A stretch of DNA of 64,000 nt from CAWBLP01 sp963721065 (lineage in GTDB: Bacteria > Pseudomonadota > Alphaproteobacteria > Acetobacterales > Acetobacteraceae), in NCBI GenBank assembly GCA_963721065.1, contig CAVRHO010000002.1:124001-188000 (forward strand), read 5' to 3'. Under the pieces are notes generated by a model. That model made no database searches. It worked only from the letters and a program-made list of their open reading frames with translations, and was not told where the DNA came from. Position numbers and translations under genes: made by a program. Position 1 is the first letter of the stretch. The number at the start of each line of letters is the position of its first letter. This document shows positions 32,380-41,461 of this stretch, piece after piece.

Positions 32380-34755
32380 TCAGGCGACGCTCAGGAACGT
32401 GCCCGGCACCGGCCGCCCGGTGGTGAAGGCCCTCACCCGCTCCACGATCGCGCCAGCATCGATCCCGTTGACCCGGTAGAGATCGCCGATCGTGCCGGTC
32501 TGGCCGAACCGTTCGACACCCAGCGGCAGGACCGGATGCCCCGCCACCGCGCCGATCCAGGACAGCGCGCTGGGATGGCCGTCGATCACCGTCACGATCC
32601 GGCAATCGCGCGAGAGCGGCGCGAACAGCCGGTCCGCGATCGAGAACGCGGCCTCACCCCGGCTGCGCGCCCGTTGCGCCGCGGTCCAGCCGGCATGCAG
32701 CCGGTCGGCCGAGGTTATCGCGAGAACGCCGATATCCCGCCGGCTTTCGGCCAGCGCGCCGGCGGCCCGGATCGCCTCAGGCGCCACGACGCCCTGATAG
32801 GCGAGCACCACTTCGGGATTCGGGCCCGGTTCGCGCAGCCAGTAGGCGCCGTCGATCGCGCCCTGCCGCCAGCGGTCGTCCATCCGCTTCACCGGCTGCT
32901 CGACCGGGTTGGTGGACAGCCGCAGATAGACCGATCCGCCGCGGTCGTCCGGCAGCGCGGTGCGCGGATCGGGCGTGCCGGTGCCGTCGCGCTGCACATA
33001 GTCGAACGCCCATTCCATGATCGCCGCGAGTTCGTCCACGAAGGCGGGCTCGAAGCTGGCCAGTCCGTCCTGCGACATGCCGATGTTCGGCGTGCCGATC
33101 GACTGGTGCGCGCCGCCTTCCGGCGCCAGCGTCACGCCGGAGGGCGTGCCCACCAGCAGAAACCGCGCATCCTGGTAGCAGGCGTAGTTGAGCGCATCCA
33201 GGCCGCGGGCGATGAACGGGTCATAGACCGTGCCGACGGGGATCAGCCGCTTGCCGAACAGCGAATGCGACAGGCCGGCGGCCGCCAGCAGCAGCATCAG
33301 GTTCATCTCAGCGATACCGAGTTCGAAATGCTGGCCGTCGGGCGCGAAGTCCCAGCGCGCCGTGGATGGGATCTTCTCCGTCCGGAACAGGTCGGCCACC
33401 GCTTCGCGCGCGAACAGCCGCCGCCGGTTGACCCAGGGACCCAGCGACGTCGTGCCGGTCACGTCCGGCGACATGGTCAGGATCCGGTCTGCCAGCGCAC
33501 TGTCGCCGCGCGCCAGCCCGTCCAGGATCCGGCCGAATGCCATTTGCGTCGAGATTTCCCGGTCCGCGGGCGCCGGCACAGCGGGCACCGGCACAGGCGT
33601 CTCGGTATGCCGGCGGCGGCCGCGTGCAAAGAACGGTACCTTGGCAAGCCAGGCGCGGAACGCCTTGACATTGTCAACGGCGGCAAAGGGCTCCCACTCC
33701 GATCCGGCGGGCACTTTCATATGCGCCTGCCAGTCCTTCATCTGCGCGACGGTCATCACGCCGCCGTGGTTGTCCTTGTGGCCGGCAATCGGCGTGCCCC
33801 AGCCCTTGATCGTGTAGGCGAGGATGCAGGTCGGCCGGTCATGGTCGATCGCGGCAAACGTGTCGGCCATGGTCTGCACGCAGTTGCCGCCCAGATTTTC
33901 CATCAGTTCGGCCAGTTCGGCGTCGCTGCGGCGGCCGATCAGCGCAGTTACCTCGCCCTGGTCGCCCAGCTCGTCCATCAGGCGCTGCCGCCAGGCCGCG
34001 CCGCCCATGAACGTCAGCGCCGAATAGAGCTGGTTGGGGCAGCGGTCGATCCAGTGCCGCAGCGCGTCGCCCCCCGGTTCCTTGAAGGCGGCGCGTTGCA
34101 GTGCGCCGTATTTCACCCGCACCACGTCCCAGCCGAATGCCTCGAAGATCTTCTCGATCCGCTGCCACAGGCCCTCGCGCGCGACGGCGTCGAGCGACTG
34201 GCGGTTGTAGTCGATCACCCACCAGACATTGCGCAGCCCGTTCTTCCAGCCTTCCTGCAGGCATTCGTGGATGTTGCCCTCATCCAGTTCGGCATCACCC
34301 ATCAGCGCCACCATGCGCCCCTGCGGGCAGTCGCGGCCCCATGCCTTCGCCGTAATGTAGTCCTGCACCAGCGAGGCGAAGCTGGTCATCGCCACGCCAA
34401 GGCCAACCGAGCCGGTGGAAAAATCCACGTCGTCATCGTCCTTGGTCCGGCTGGGATAGCTCTGCGTTCCGCCATAGCCGCGGAAATTCTCCAGCCGCTC
34501 GCGCGTGGTGTTCCCCATCAGGTACTGCATGGCGTGGAACACCGGCCCGGCATGCGGCTTGACCGCCACCCGGTCCTCGGGGCGCAGCGCGGTGAAGTAG
34601 AGGGCGGCCATGATGCTGACCATCGAGGCCGAGGACGCCTGGTGACCGCCGACCTTGATGTCATCGACCTTCGGCCGGATGTGGTTGGCGTTGTGGATCA
34701 TCCAGTGCGACAGCCACAGCAGGCGCTGTTCGACGGTCTTCAGATGCGAGGACAT
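32380..34755 (-). CDS. Homodimeric AceE/MdeB-type 2-oxoacid dehydrogenase E1 (transketolase-like)
   Basis: A 791-residue thiamine-diphosphate enzyme collinear with homodimeric pyruvate dehydrogenase E1. KVGGHQASSASMV and HAGPVFHAMQYLMG open the active site. The ThDP/Mg motif is GDAELDEGN...WWVIDYNRQSLD, and the transketolase central domain (GIAEMNLMLLLAAAGLS) and C-terminal domain follow. It is about 100 residues shorter than AceE of E. coli. Pseudomonas MdeB, an alpha-ketobutyrate dehydrogenase E1 linked to methionine breakdown, has the same design and a divergent Lrp-type gene, as here. No E2, E3 or methionine gamma-lyase gene is near. Substrate (pyruvate or 2-oxobutyrate) is undetermined. 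Confidence 0.85.
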   Translation of the reverse strand: MSSHLKTVEQRLLWLSHWMIHNANHIRPKVDDIKVGGHQASSASMVSIMAALYFTALRPEDRVAVKPHAGPVFHAMQYLMGNTTRERLENFRGYGGTQSYPSRTKDDDDVDFSTGSVGLGVAMTSFASLVQDYITAKAWGRDCPQGRMVALMGDAELDEGNIHECLQEGWKNGLRNVWWVIDYNRQSLDAVAREGLWQRIEKIFEAFGWDVVRVKYGALQRAAFKEPGGDALRHWIDRCPNQLYSALTFMGGAAWRQRLMDELGDQGEVTALIGRRSDAELAELMENLGGNCVQTMADTFAAIDHDRPTCILAYTIKGWGTPIAGHKDNHGGVMTVAQMKDWQAHMKVPAGSEWEPFAAVDNVKAFRAWLAKVPFFARGRRRHTETPVPVPAVPAPADREISTQMAFGRILDGLARGDSALADRILTMSPDVTGTTSLGPWVNRRRLFAREAVADLFRTEKIPSTARWDFAPDGQHFELGIAEMNLMLLLAAAGLSHSLFGKRLIPVGTVYDPFIARGLDALNYACYQDARFLLVGTPSGVTLAPEGGAHQSIGTPNIGMSQDGLASFEPAFVDELAAIMEWAFDYVQRDGTGTPDPRTALPDDRGGSVYLRLSTNPVEQPVKRMDDRWRQGAIDGAYWLREPGPNPEVVLAYQGVVAPEAIRAAGALAESRRDIGVLAITSADRLHAGWTAAQRARSRGEAAFSIADRLFAPLSRDCRIVTVIDGHPSALSWIGAVAGHPVLPLGVERFGQTGTIGDLYRVNGIDAGAIVERVRAFTTGRPVPGTFLSVA

Positions 34756-34880
34756 GGCGGCCTCCCTTCAGCGAGCCCGAATGCCGGTCAGGGTATGGCA
34801 AGCGGCTTAGCGAGTCCTGGCGAATTTGGCTTCGGACGGGCCATTTTTGGTGATAGTCTCCAGTCGGGCGGTCAATCTGA

Positions 34881-35348
34881 GTGAATCACGTGAAGCTCGA
34901 TGCGTTCGATAGGGATATCCTGTCAGTCCTGCGATCCGACGCCCGCATCTCCGTGCTGGACCTGTCGGAGCGGGTGGGGCTGAGTCCGACGCCGGTCGCG
35001 CGCCGCATCCGCCGGCTGGAACAGGCCGGAATCATCACCGGCTACACCGCCTTGATCGACGAGGCGGCGCTGGGGTTCGCGGTGTCCGTGTTCGTCTCGG
35101 TCAAGCTGGACAAGCAGGTGGACGACGCGCTGGCAGCCTTCGAGGCTGCGATCGCGCAATTTCCCGAAGTGGTGGATTGCTGGCTGATGACCGGCAACCG
35201 CGACTATCTGCTGCGCGTGGTCACGACCAGCCTGGCCGAGTTCGAGCAATTCCTCGTCGGCCGGCTGACCAAGGTGCGCGGTGTCGCCTCCATCGAGAGT
35301 TCGATCCCACTCAGGCGGGTGAAGGCGGGTATCGCACGGTCGGCGTGA
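34881..35348 (+). CDS. Lrp/AsnC-family transcriptional regulator
   Basis: A 155-residue regulator. The helix-turn-helix is DRDILSVLRSDARISVLDLS, then ERVGLSPTPVARRIRRLEQA. The C-terminal RAM domain binds amino-acid effectors (VVDCWLMTGNRDYLLRVVT). It diverges from the AceE/MdeB-like gene over 125 bases and is probably its activator, by analogy with mdeR of Pseudomonas. GTG 34881 or GTG 34890 could be the start; the protein differs by only three residues. Confidence 0.92.
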   Translation: MNHVKLDAFDRDILSVLRSDARISVLDLSERVGLSPTPVARRIRRLEQAGIITGYTALIDEAALGFAVSVFVSVKLDKQVDDALAAFEAAIAQFPEVVDCWLMTGNRDYLLRVVTTSLAEFEQFLVGRLTKVRGVASIESSIPLRRVKAGIARSA

Positions 35349-35492
35349 GGATGCGGACGGCTGGTCACGCGCCTGCGTGACAGCAGGATGATCTCCCGCC
35401 TTTGTCCCGAGAGCGGAACATCGCGCCGGTCGGGTGACGGAAAGCAAAGCGGCTTGCAACGCCGGCTGTCGGGTTCGCCCGCCGCGCCCCGT

Positions 35493-36815
35493 TCACCCCC
35501 GGATCGCCCACAGCTCCATGCGCAGGTTGGGGAAATCGCCGGATACGTGGATCGCGAAGCCGCCCGAGTTCTGCATCTGCTGCCAGTGCGGGCTGGCGCG
35601 GTCGAGCTCGAAATACGTGGCACCCGCGTAGAACGGCAGTTGCCGTGGCGCCACCGGCAGCGGGCGCACCGCGATGCCGGGCAGCGCGACATTCACCAGT
35701 TCGCGGATATGCTCCACCGCGCCGATCTTCACCTGCGAGGGGAAGATCCGCCGTAGTTGTTCGGCCTGCATGTCGCACTGCACGGTCAGCACGAAATTTG
35801 TGGCGCGCAGGATGGTGCGGTCGGTGATCGGGCCCACGCGCACGCCGTGCCGCGCCTCGCGCAGCGGGATGGGGATGGCGGTCTGCTCCAGCACCGCGGA
35901 CAGCGCGCGGCGCAGGTCCGCCACCACCGGGGCGAAGCTGCGCTGCAGGTCGTCGTGGCGGTAGCCGGGATAGGCGGTGGGGCGGCGGGTCTCCAGGAAG
36001 GTGGAGAACTCGCCCGCCATCTGCACCAGTGCGGTGTAGAGCGACTCGGGGTGCACATTCGCCGCATCCGCCCAGTGGGCCAGGACGTTCTGCCAGCCGT
36101 TGATCGACTGCAGCAGCAGGAAGTCGGCCACCTGCGCCACGCCAGCCTGGCCGGGCGCGGTCATGCGGGCGGCCAGTGCCTCGCCGCGCTGGTTCAGCAT
36201 GCCGGAGAGTTCGGCGATCAGCCCGGCCAGCGGGGACGCCGCGGCACACACCAGGGCCGGCGGAATCCAGCGTTCGTCCAGCACCACGCGGCGGTCGGCG
36301 GTGACCTCGGTGACGCGGGCCAAGCCGATGCACAGATAGCCGGTGCGTTCCTCGGTCTCCAGCAGGTAGCGCATCTTCAGGCGGCCCACCTGCAGCTCCG
36401 CCGGGGTGGGGGAGGCGGAGTGCGTGTCATACGCCTCGAACGGCTTGGCGAGGTAACGGCCCTCGGTGCCGGTATCGGCCACTTCCACGCCGCCGGCCTG
36501 GCGGATCGGCAGGCCGAGATAGACCAGCACGTTGCGCGCGCTTTCCGGCAGGTCCAGCGGCGGCGGGTGGTCGGCCTCGCCCGGCAGGACGAAGGGCGTG
36601 CCGTCCTCGAACACGCCGGACGCGGCGGACAGGGCGAAGCGGCCGGTGGTCAGCAGGTCGCGGTCCAGCGTGTAGTCGATCAGGCCCCAGGGATGCGGAC
36701 GCAGGGCCTGCACGCGGGTGCGCACAAGCTGCTCCATCCAGCGGTCCTGCTGCTGGAAATGTTGCGTGCGCAGGAACATGCCTTCCTGCCAGACCACGCG
36801 GTTGGTCCAGCTCAT
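35493..36815 (-). CDS. tssK: Type VI secretion baseplate protein TssK (isolated gene)
   Basis: A 440-residue TssK. The conserved start NRVVWQEGMFLRTQHFQQQD is the family signature. Later blocks such as ESLYTALVQMAGEFSTFLE and DRTILRATNFVLTVQCDM also fit. TssK links the T6SS baseplate to the membrane complex through TssJLM. I chose ATG 36815; 29 further codons are open upstream but arginine/proline-rich and unlike TssK. No other T6SS gene (tssB, C, E, F, G, J, L, M, hcp, vgrG) lies within this window. Length is normal and no damage is visible. Confidence 0.9.
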   Translation of the reverse strand: MSWTNRVVWQEGMFLRTQHFQQQDRWMEQLVRTRVQALRPHPWGLIDYTLDRDLLTTGRFALSAASGVFEDGTPFVLPGEADHPPPLDLPESARNVLVYLGLPIRQAGGVEVADTGTEGRYLAKPFEAYDTHSASPTPAELQVGRLKMRYLLETEERTGYLCIGLARVTEVTADRRVVLDERWIPPALVCAAASPLAGLIAELSGMLNQRGEALAARMTAPGQAGVAQVADFLLLQSINGWQNVLAHWADAANVHPESLYTALVQMAGEFSTFLETRRPTAYPGYRHDDLQRSFAPVVADLRRALSAVLEQTAIPIPLREARHGVRVGPITDRTILRATNFVLTVQCDMQAEQLRRIFPSQVKIGAVEHIRELVNVALPGIAVRPLPVAPRQLPFYAGATYFELDRASPHWQQMQNSGGFAIHVSGDFPNLRMELWAIRG

Positions 36816-37026
36816 TGCGTGCGTCCCCCCGCCAGGGGCAACACGGCGCGGGCGTGCCCCCGGATTCAATCGCTGCGTGCGCGTATCGCACGGCTCTGTC
36901 ATGGCGGTGCGGTGGTGGGCGGGTCAAGCGCCGATTACCCGTTTGATGGCTGCAACCGATTGTTCGTGTTGACCCGCCGCCCCCGGCCCCGCTATCCCCG
37001 CCCGCCTTGGGAGAAGGGATGACGCC

Positions 37027-37296
37027 GTGGCGGTGAACGAACTGGAGAAGCCGGACACCAACACCGGCGGCGTTGCGGCCGACCGGCTGCGCAGCATCGT
37101 CGAGCGGATCGAGCGGCTGGAGGAGGAGCGCAAGGCGCTGGCCAGCGATATCAAGGACATCTACGCTGAGGCCAAATCGGCAGGTTTCGACGTGAAGGTG
37201 CTGCGGCAACTGATCCGGATCCGCAAACAGGAAGCGGCCGAGGTCGAGGAGCAGGAAACGCTGCTGGACGTCTATCGCCGGGCGCTGGGAATGTAG
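37027..37296 (+). CDS. gapR: Nucleoid-associated protein GapR (DUF2312)
   Basis: An 89-residue alpha-helical protein. The core RLRSIVERIERLEEERKALA, then SDIKDIYAEAKSAGFDVKVL and RQLIRIRKQ, is the DUF2312/GapR family. In Caulobacter GapR clamps overtwisted DNA ahead of forks and RNA polymerase and stimulates topoisomerases. The start is GTG at 37027 (or 37033), preceded by GAGAAGGG. It is transcribed away from tssK and followed by a carbonic anhydrase gene 53 bases on. Confidence 0.92.
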   Translation: MAVNELEKPDTNTGGVAADRLRSIVERIERLEEERKALASDIKDIYAEAKSAGFDVKVLRQLIRIRKQEAAEVEEQETLLDVYRRALGM

Positions 37297-37349
37297 CCCG
37301 GAGCCCGCGGCCTTGTGGCGGCGGGCCTTTGCGGCGGGAGCGGGGTGCC

Positions 37350-37964
37350 ATGGATCGACTGATTGCCGGCTATCACCGGTTCCGCGCCAGCCAGTGGCCG
37401 GAGCGTCGCGCCACCTATGAGCGCCTGGCCGAGCAGGGACAGTCGCCGCGGGCTCTGGTGGTGGCGTGCTCCGACAGTCGGGTGGACCCGACGATGATCT
37501 TCGATGCGGCGCCGGGCGAATTGTTCACAGTCCGCAACGTGGCCAACCTGATCCCGCCGTATGAGCCGGATGCCGCCTTCCATGCGACCAGTGCGGCGCT
37601 GGAGTTCGGCGTGCGCGTGCTGCAGGTGCCCGACCTGATCGTGATGGGCCATGCGATGTGCGGCGGCATCCATGCGCTGCTGAACGGCGTGCCGAAGGAG
37701 GCGGGCGATTTCCTGGCGGGCTGGATACGCATCGCCGAACGGGCCAAGCAGCGGGCGCTGGCCTGCGCGCCGGCCGACCCGCAGACGGCGTGCGAGCTGG
37801 AGGCGGTGCGGCTGTCGCTGGAGAACCTGCGGACCTTCCCGTGGGTCGAGGAACGGGTCCGGGCCGGCCGGCTGCGGCTGCACGGGGCGATGTACGGCGT
37901 GCGCTCGGGCGTGCTGTCGATGCTGGGCGAGGACGGGACGTTCCGGGCGGTGCCTGTGGCGTGA
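37350..37964 (+). CDS. Beta-class carbonic anhydrase
   Basis: A 204-residue enzyme interconverting CO2 and bicarbonate. Zinc ligands are visible as Cys in VVACSDSRVDP (with the catalytic Asp-Arg pair) and His and Cys in VMGHAMCGGI. NVANLIPPYEPD and LEFGVRVLQVPDLIVMGH complete the fold. ATG 37350 has GGGAG ten bases upstream; seven more codons are open before it. It probably supplies bicarbonate for carboxylases and helps pH balance. Confidence 0.93.
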   Translation: MDRLIAGYHRFRASQWPERRATYERLAEQGQSPRALVVACSDSRVDPTMIFDAAPGELFTVRNVANLIPPYEPDAAFHATSAALEFGVRVLQVPDLIVMGHAMCGGIHALLNGVPKEAGDFLAGWIRIAERAKQRALACAPADPQTACELEAVRLSLENLRTFPWVEERVRAGRLRLHGAMYGVRSGVLSMLGEDGTFRAVPVA

Positions 37965-38307
37965 CGGGCTGGCGCCTTTCATTCCAGCCAGCGTGACGCT
38001 TGCAGCCTGTCCGGCTGTTCCCCGCCATCATGCGCAGCGAAGGCCCGCCTTCCATGAGTTTTGTCGGGTTCGTGCCATACACTCCTGCGTCGCGGGGCCT
38101 CTCCCGATAGGCGCTGAGATGGCTGGCACAGATACCGCTCTACCGCGTCATGACCGGGCTGACCCGGCCACGACATGAACGCGTGGCGGTCACGCGTTTA
38201 TTTCGGCGTGCGCGCATCGGAGCCTGCTCTTGGCGCGCCTTCGGTTCGACCCGAAGGGCCGGCACGACGTGGTACATCGCACCGGACCCGCCACGCACAC
38301 CCGCCCG
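37965..38307. other. Intergenic between convergent genes
   Basis: About 340 bases between the stops of the carbonic anhydrase and DUF1326 genes. It contains several short inverted repeats, for example CTTCGG-TTCGAC-CCGAAG near 38241-38258, that could end transcripts. No gene or RNA is recognised. Confidence 0.5.
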
Positions 38308-38931
38308 TTACGCCGCCCAGGCGAAGGGGGCGAAATGACCGTTGTTGCCTTTTCCGACCATCTCGAGATCCAGGCCGAATCCCTGCACGCGCAGTTGTTT
38401 CGCACGTGCCAGGGCCAGGCGGCGATTGGCGGGATGGGCCGTGTTGTCGATGTAGAACGGCTCACCGCTGCGGTTGCGCGAGGCCACACCCTCGATCTCG
38501 AATGAAACGACATCGGGGATCGACACCGAGCGGTTCAGCCCGTCGATGCGGAAATCGATCGGCCTGAACTGCACGCCACGGAAATCGCTGACCAGGGCGC
38601 TGCGGATCATGCCGGGCGTGCCGCCAGCGTCGCCACTCACGATGGCCGACAGGGCCGCACGCTGGGCCGCGTCGGCACGTTCGTCCACCACACAGCCGAA
38701 CACCCAGTCGCCGTCGGCCATCACCTTGCCGGAGCGGATCAGCAGGGCGAAGCTCAACCCGTCCAGGCTGACGCCGCCGCTCTGCCCCTTGTCGATGCGG
38801 AACACCAGGACAGCGGTGCAGTGGTCATAGGTCACCTCGCCCTGTGGGTTGGTGTAGATGCACGGGCACAGGTAGTCGCAATTGCAACTTTCCATGTACT
38901 CGCCGCTGAGCTGCCACTGCTGCTGCGCCAT
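38308..38931 (-). CDS. DUF1326 domain protein
   Basis: A 207-residue protein. It starts MAQQQWQLSGEYMESCNCDY, with the family's Cys cluster CNCDYLCPC near residues 16-24, which may bind metal. VFRIDKGQSGGVSLDGLSFA and RPIDFRIDGLNRSVSIPDVV are typical of DUF1326. No function is established. The ATG at 38931 is preceded by GGAG. It lies 11 bases after a luciferase-like monooxygenase gene on the same strand and is probably co-transcribed with it. Confidence 0.88.
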   Translation of the reverse strand: MAQQQWQLSGEYMESCNCDYLCPCIYTNPQGEVTYDHCTAVLVFRIDKGQSGGVSLDGLSFALLIRSGKVMADGDWVFGCVVDERADAAQRAALSAIVSGDAGGTPGMIRSALVSDFRGVQFRPIDFRIDGLNRSVSIPDVVSFEIEGVASRNRSGEPFYIDNTAHPANRRLALARAKQLRVQGFGLDLEMVGKGNNGHFAPFAWAA

Positions 38932-38942
38932 GGTCTCCTCCC

Positions 38943-40292
38943 TTATGGGTGTTGTTTCCACCATCCCAGTTGCGGCCGGGCGGGAAGGCCGAGGTTTTCC
39001 CGCAGGGTCGCTCCAGTGTAGTCCTTGTGGTAGATACCACGCTTCTGCAGTTCCGGCACCACGAACCGGACGAAATCCTCGAACGTGCCAGGGGTGTGGG
39101 TGCCGCCGACCACGTAGCCGTCGCAGGCGCGCTCGACGAACCACTGTTCCAGCCGGTCCGCCACGTCCTTGCCGCTGCCGACGATCGCTTCGCGCGGGCG
39201 GCCGCGGCGGGTGACCTCGATGAAGTCGCGCACGGTCGGGTTGCGGCCGATCACCTTCATCACCCGGTCGCGCATCGCCTGCATGCCGGACATGCCTTCC
39301 AGCTCCTCGCTGGTGAACGGCTCGTCCATGCCCTTCTTCTTGAAGTCGAAGTTCAGTGCTTCGGACAGCAGCGACAGCCCGTCCACCTCGCGGTACAGCG
39401 AGTTGATCAGGGCCATCTTGTCTTCGGCTTCCATGCGGGTTTCCGCCACCACCGGATAGGCGATGGTGTTGGCTGTCACGCTGTCCGGATCGCGGCCCTG
39501 CGCGGCGACGGCCGCCTTGAACGCGGCGTACTGGCGCTTGGCGTCCTCGAAGTCCGGGTAGGCGACGAACACCGTCTCGGCCCAGCGCGCCGCGAAGGAC
39601 TTGCCGCGGTCGCTGGAGCCCGCCTGGATGACCACCGGATGGCCCTGCGGCGAACGGGGCACGGTGAACGTGCCATGGGATCGCAGGTACTTCCCGCGAT
39701 AGTCGAGTTGGTGGACCTTGTCGGGATTTGCGAACAGCCCGCTCTGCTTGTCCACAACCAGGGCGTCGTCTTCCCAGGCGTCCCAGCAGGACAGCACGAT
39801 TTCCATGAACTCGTCGGCGCGGTCGTAGCGCGGGTCGTGCGCCAGGTGCACGTCGCGGCCCATGTTCTGCGCCTCGCCGTCGTTCACCGATGTCACCACG
39901 TTCCAGGCGGCGCGACCGCCGATCATGTGGTCCACCGTCTGGAAGCGGCGGGCCAGGTCGAACGGCTCGTAATAGGTGGTGGAGCCTGTGGCGCCGATGC
40001 CCAGGCGGCTTGTGCCGAAACCCATCGCCATCAGCGCCGCGACCGGATCCAGCTTCACAACACGCACGCCGTTCGCCACGACTTCCGCCGGGTTGCCGCC
40101 GTAGATATCGGGCATCGCCAGGCGGTCGTCGAAGAAGCCGAGGTGGAACTTGCCTTCCTCCAGCACCTGGCCGATGCGCTGGTAATAGGCGGCGGTGGTG
40201 AAGTCGGTGCGCGCCTCCGGGTGCCGCCAGGCACTTGCCAGGGTGGTGCAGTTCTGCGCCTGCAGGAAGCCTACCAGCACCATCTGCCGCAT
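38943..40292 (-). CDS. FMN-dependent monooxygenase of the NtaA/SnaA/DszA family
   Basis: A 449-residue bacterial-luciferase-fold enzyme. Motifs are FLQAQNCTTLASAWRHPEAR at the N-terminus, LGIGATGSTTYYEPFDLARR, GGRAAWNVVTS, and GSSDRGKSFAARWAETVFV near the FMN phosphate. Family members (nitrilotriacetate monooxygenase A, dibenzothiophene sulfone and alkanesulfonate-type enzymes) use reduced FMN supplied by a separate reductase, which is not encoded nearby. DUF1326 follows and a second luciferase-like gene precedes it 100 bases upstream on the same strand. Substrate unknown. Confidence 0.9.
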   Translation of the reverse strand: MRQMVLVGFLQAQNCTTLASAWRHPEARTDFTTAAYYQRIGQVLEEGKFHLGFFDDRLAMPDIYGGNPAEVVANGVRVVKLDPVAALMAMGFGTSRLGIGATGSTTYYEPFDLARRFQTVDHMIGGRAAWNVVTSVNDGEAQNMGRDVHLAHDPRYDRADEFMEIVLSCWDAWEDDALVVDKQSGLFANPDKVHQLDYRGKYLRSHGTFTVPRSPQGHPVVIQAGSSDRGKSFAARWAETVFVAYPDFEDAKRQYAAFKAAVAAQGRDPDSVTANTIAYPVVAETRMEAEDKMALINSLYREVDGLSLLSEALNFDFKKKGMDEPFTSEELEGMSGMQAMRDRVMKVIGRNPTVRDFIEVTRRGRPREAIVGSGKDVADRLEQWFVERACDGYVVGGTHTPGTFEDFVRFVVPELQKRGIYHKDYTGATLRENLGLPARPQLGWWKQHP

Positions 40293-40392
40293 TGTTTCGG
40301 TCCCCTTCCTCGAAACTGGTCCGCCCGCCGGGTGGCGGCGCCGCTGGCCGGCAGGATAGCACGCGGTGGCGGCGGGGGGACCTGCAGCCGGC

Positions 40393-41373
40393 TCATTGCA
40401 GGTCGCGCAGCAGCGGCATGGCCTCGGCGGCGAACCATTCGATCTGGCGGGCCCGCTGCTCGTAGGGGCCGAGCAGGTCGAGGATGACGTGGCGCAGGCC
40501 GGCGGCGTGGAATTCGCGGATGCGATCCGCCACCTGCTGCGGCGTGCCCAGCGCGCAGTAGCGCATCGCCGGCTTGCGGAAGTCCATGGCGTAGCGGACG
40601 CTGAGTGTCTCGGTCGCCGCGTCCAGCGCCTTTTCGTAGCTGTCGTCCAGGCGCGTGAACAGCAGGTGGCCGGTGCCGAACGGCGTGGGCTTGCGGCCGG
40701 CCTGGTCGGCGGCGGCTTCGATCTTTTGCAGGGCGGCGCGGTACATCTCGGGTGTCACGACGTAGGACAGGTAGCCGTCGCCGATCCGGCCGATGCGGCG
40801 CAGCGCGGCGTCCGAGCGGCCGCCGAACCACACCGGCGGGCCGCCCGGCTGGCGGGTGGCGGGACGCATCGCGACCTCGGTGAAGGGGCCGTAGAAGCGG
40901 CCAGTGTGGCTGACCGGCTCGCCGCTCCAGAGTTTGCGCAGCACGCCGACGGCCTCGCCGAGCCGGGGGCCGCGTTCGTTGAGGGGGACGCCGCAGACTT
41001 CGTATTCCTTGGGGAATTCGCCGCCGATGCCGACACCGAAGATCAGGCGGCCCTCGGTCAGGTGGTCCAGCGTGGCGACCTGCTTGGCCACCGGCGCGGG
41101 ATGGCGCAGCGGCAGCAGATACACCGAGGTGCCGAGGGTCAGGCGGCGGCTGGCCACCGCGGCCTGCGCCAGTTGCAGCAGCGGGTCGAGGATGGGCACG
41201 GCGAAGGATACATGGTCGCCGGTCCACAAGGAGTCGTAGCCGCAGCGATCGACCAGTTGCACCAGCTCCACAAGCTCGTCGATGGTGGGCTGCCACGGGC
41301 CGGTGGCGGGTTCGGTGCGGCGGTGGATCGTCTGAATGCCGATGCGCAGCCTGCTGTCGAGCGTCAAGGCCAT
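40393..41373 (-). CDS. Luciferase-like flavin-dependent oxidoreductase (F420/LLM type)
   Basis: A 326-residue TIM-barrel oxidoreductase. RLRIGIQTIHRRTEPATGPW opens the barrel, followed by DRCGYDSLWTGDHVSFAVP, LTLGTSVYLLPLRHPAPVAK and GRLIFGVGIGGEFPKEYEV, standard LLM signatures. WFGGRSDAALRRIGRIGDGY follows. Such enzymes use FMN or F420. It is read from ATG 41373; a longer frame upstream runs antisense through the divergent enoyl-CoA hydratase and is not coding. Together with the next gene it makes a minus-strand monooxygenase cluster. Confidence 0.9.
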   Translation of the reverse strand: MALTLDSRLRIGIQTIHRRTEPATGPWQPTIDELVELVQLVDRCGYDSLWTGDHVSFAVPILDPLLQLAQAAVASRRLTLGTSVYLLPLRHPAPVAKQVATLDHLTEGRLIFGVGIGGEFPKEYEVCGVPLNERGPRLGEAVGVLRKLWSGEPVSHTGRFYGPFTEVAMRPATRQPGGPPVWFGGRSDAALRRIGRIGDGYLSYVVTPEMYRAALQKIEAAADQAGRKPTPFGTGHLLFTRLDDSYEKALDAATETLSVRYAMDFRKPAMRYCALGTPQQVADRIREFHAAGLRHVILDLLGPYEQRARQIEWFAAEAMPLLRDLQ

Positions 41374-41461
41374 GGTGGGCGTTCCCTTGCTGTCGCCGCC
41401 CAGTGTTGCCCGCGCGCGCGGGTGCCGCCAAGCTTGCCCGACCCGCAACCAGGAGCGTGCG

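Noticed and set aside
32218..34884. 888-codon plus-strand frame over the AceE-like gene
   Set aside because: Antisense to a recognisable thiamine enzyme; His/Arg/Gly-rich without domains.
38308..40362. 684-codon minus-strand frame joining DUF1326 to upstream sequence
   Set aside because: Only the last 207 codons are DUF1326; the upstream part is the wrong frame of the monooxygenase gene.
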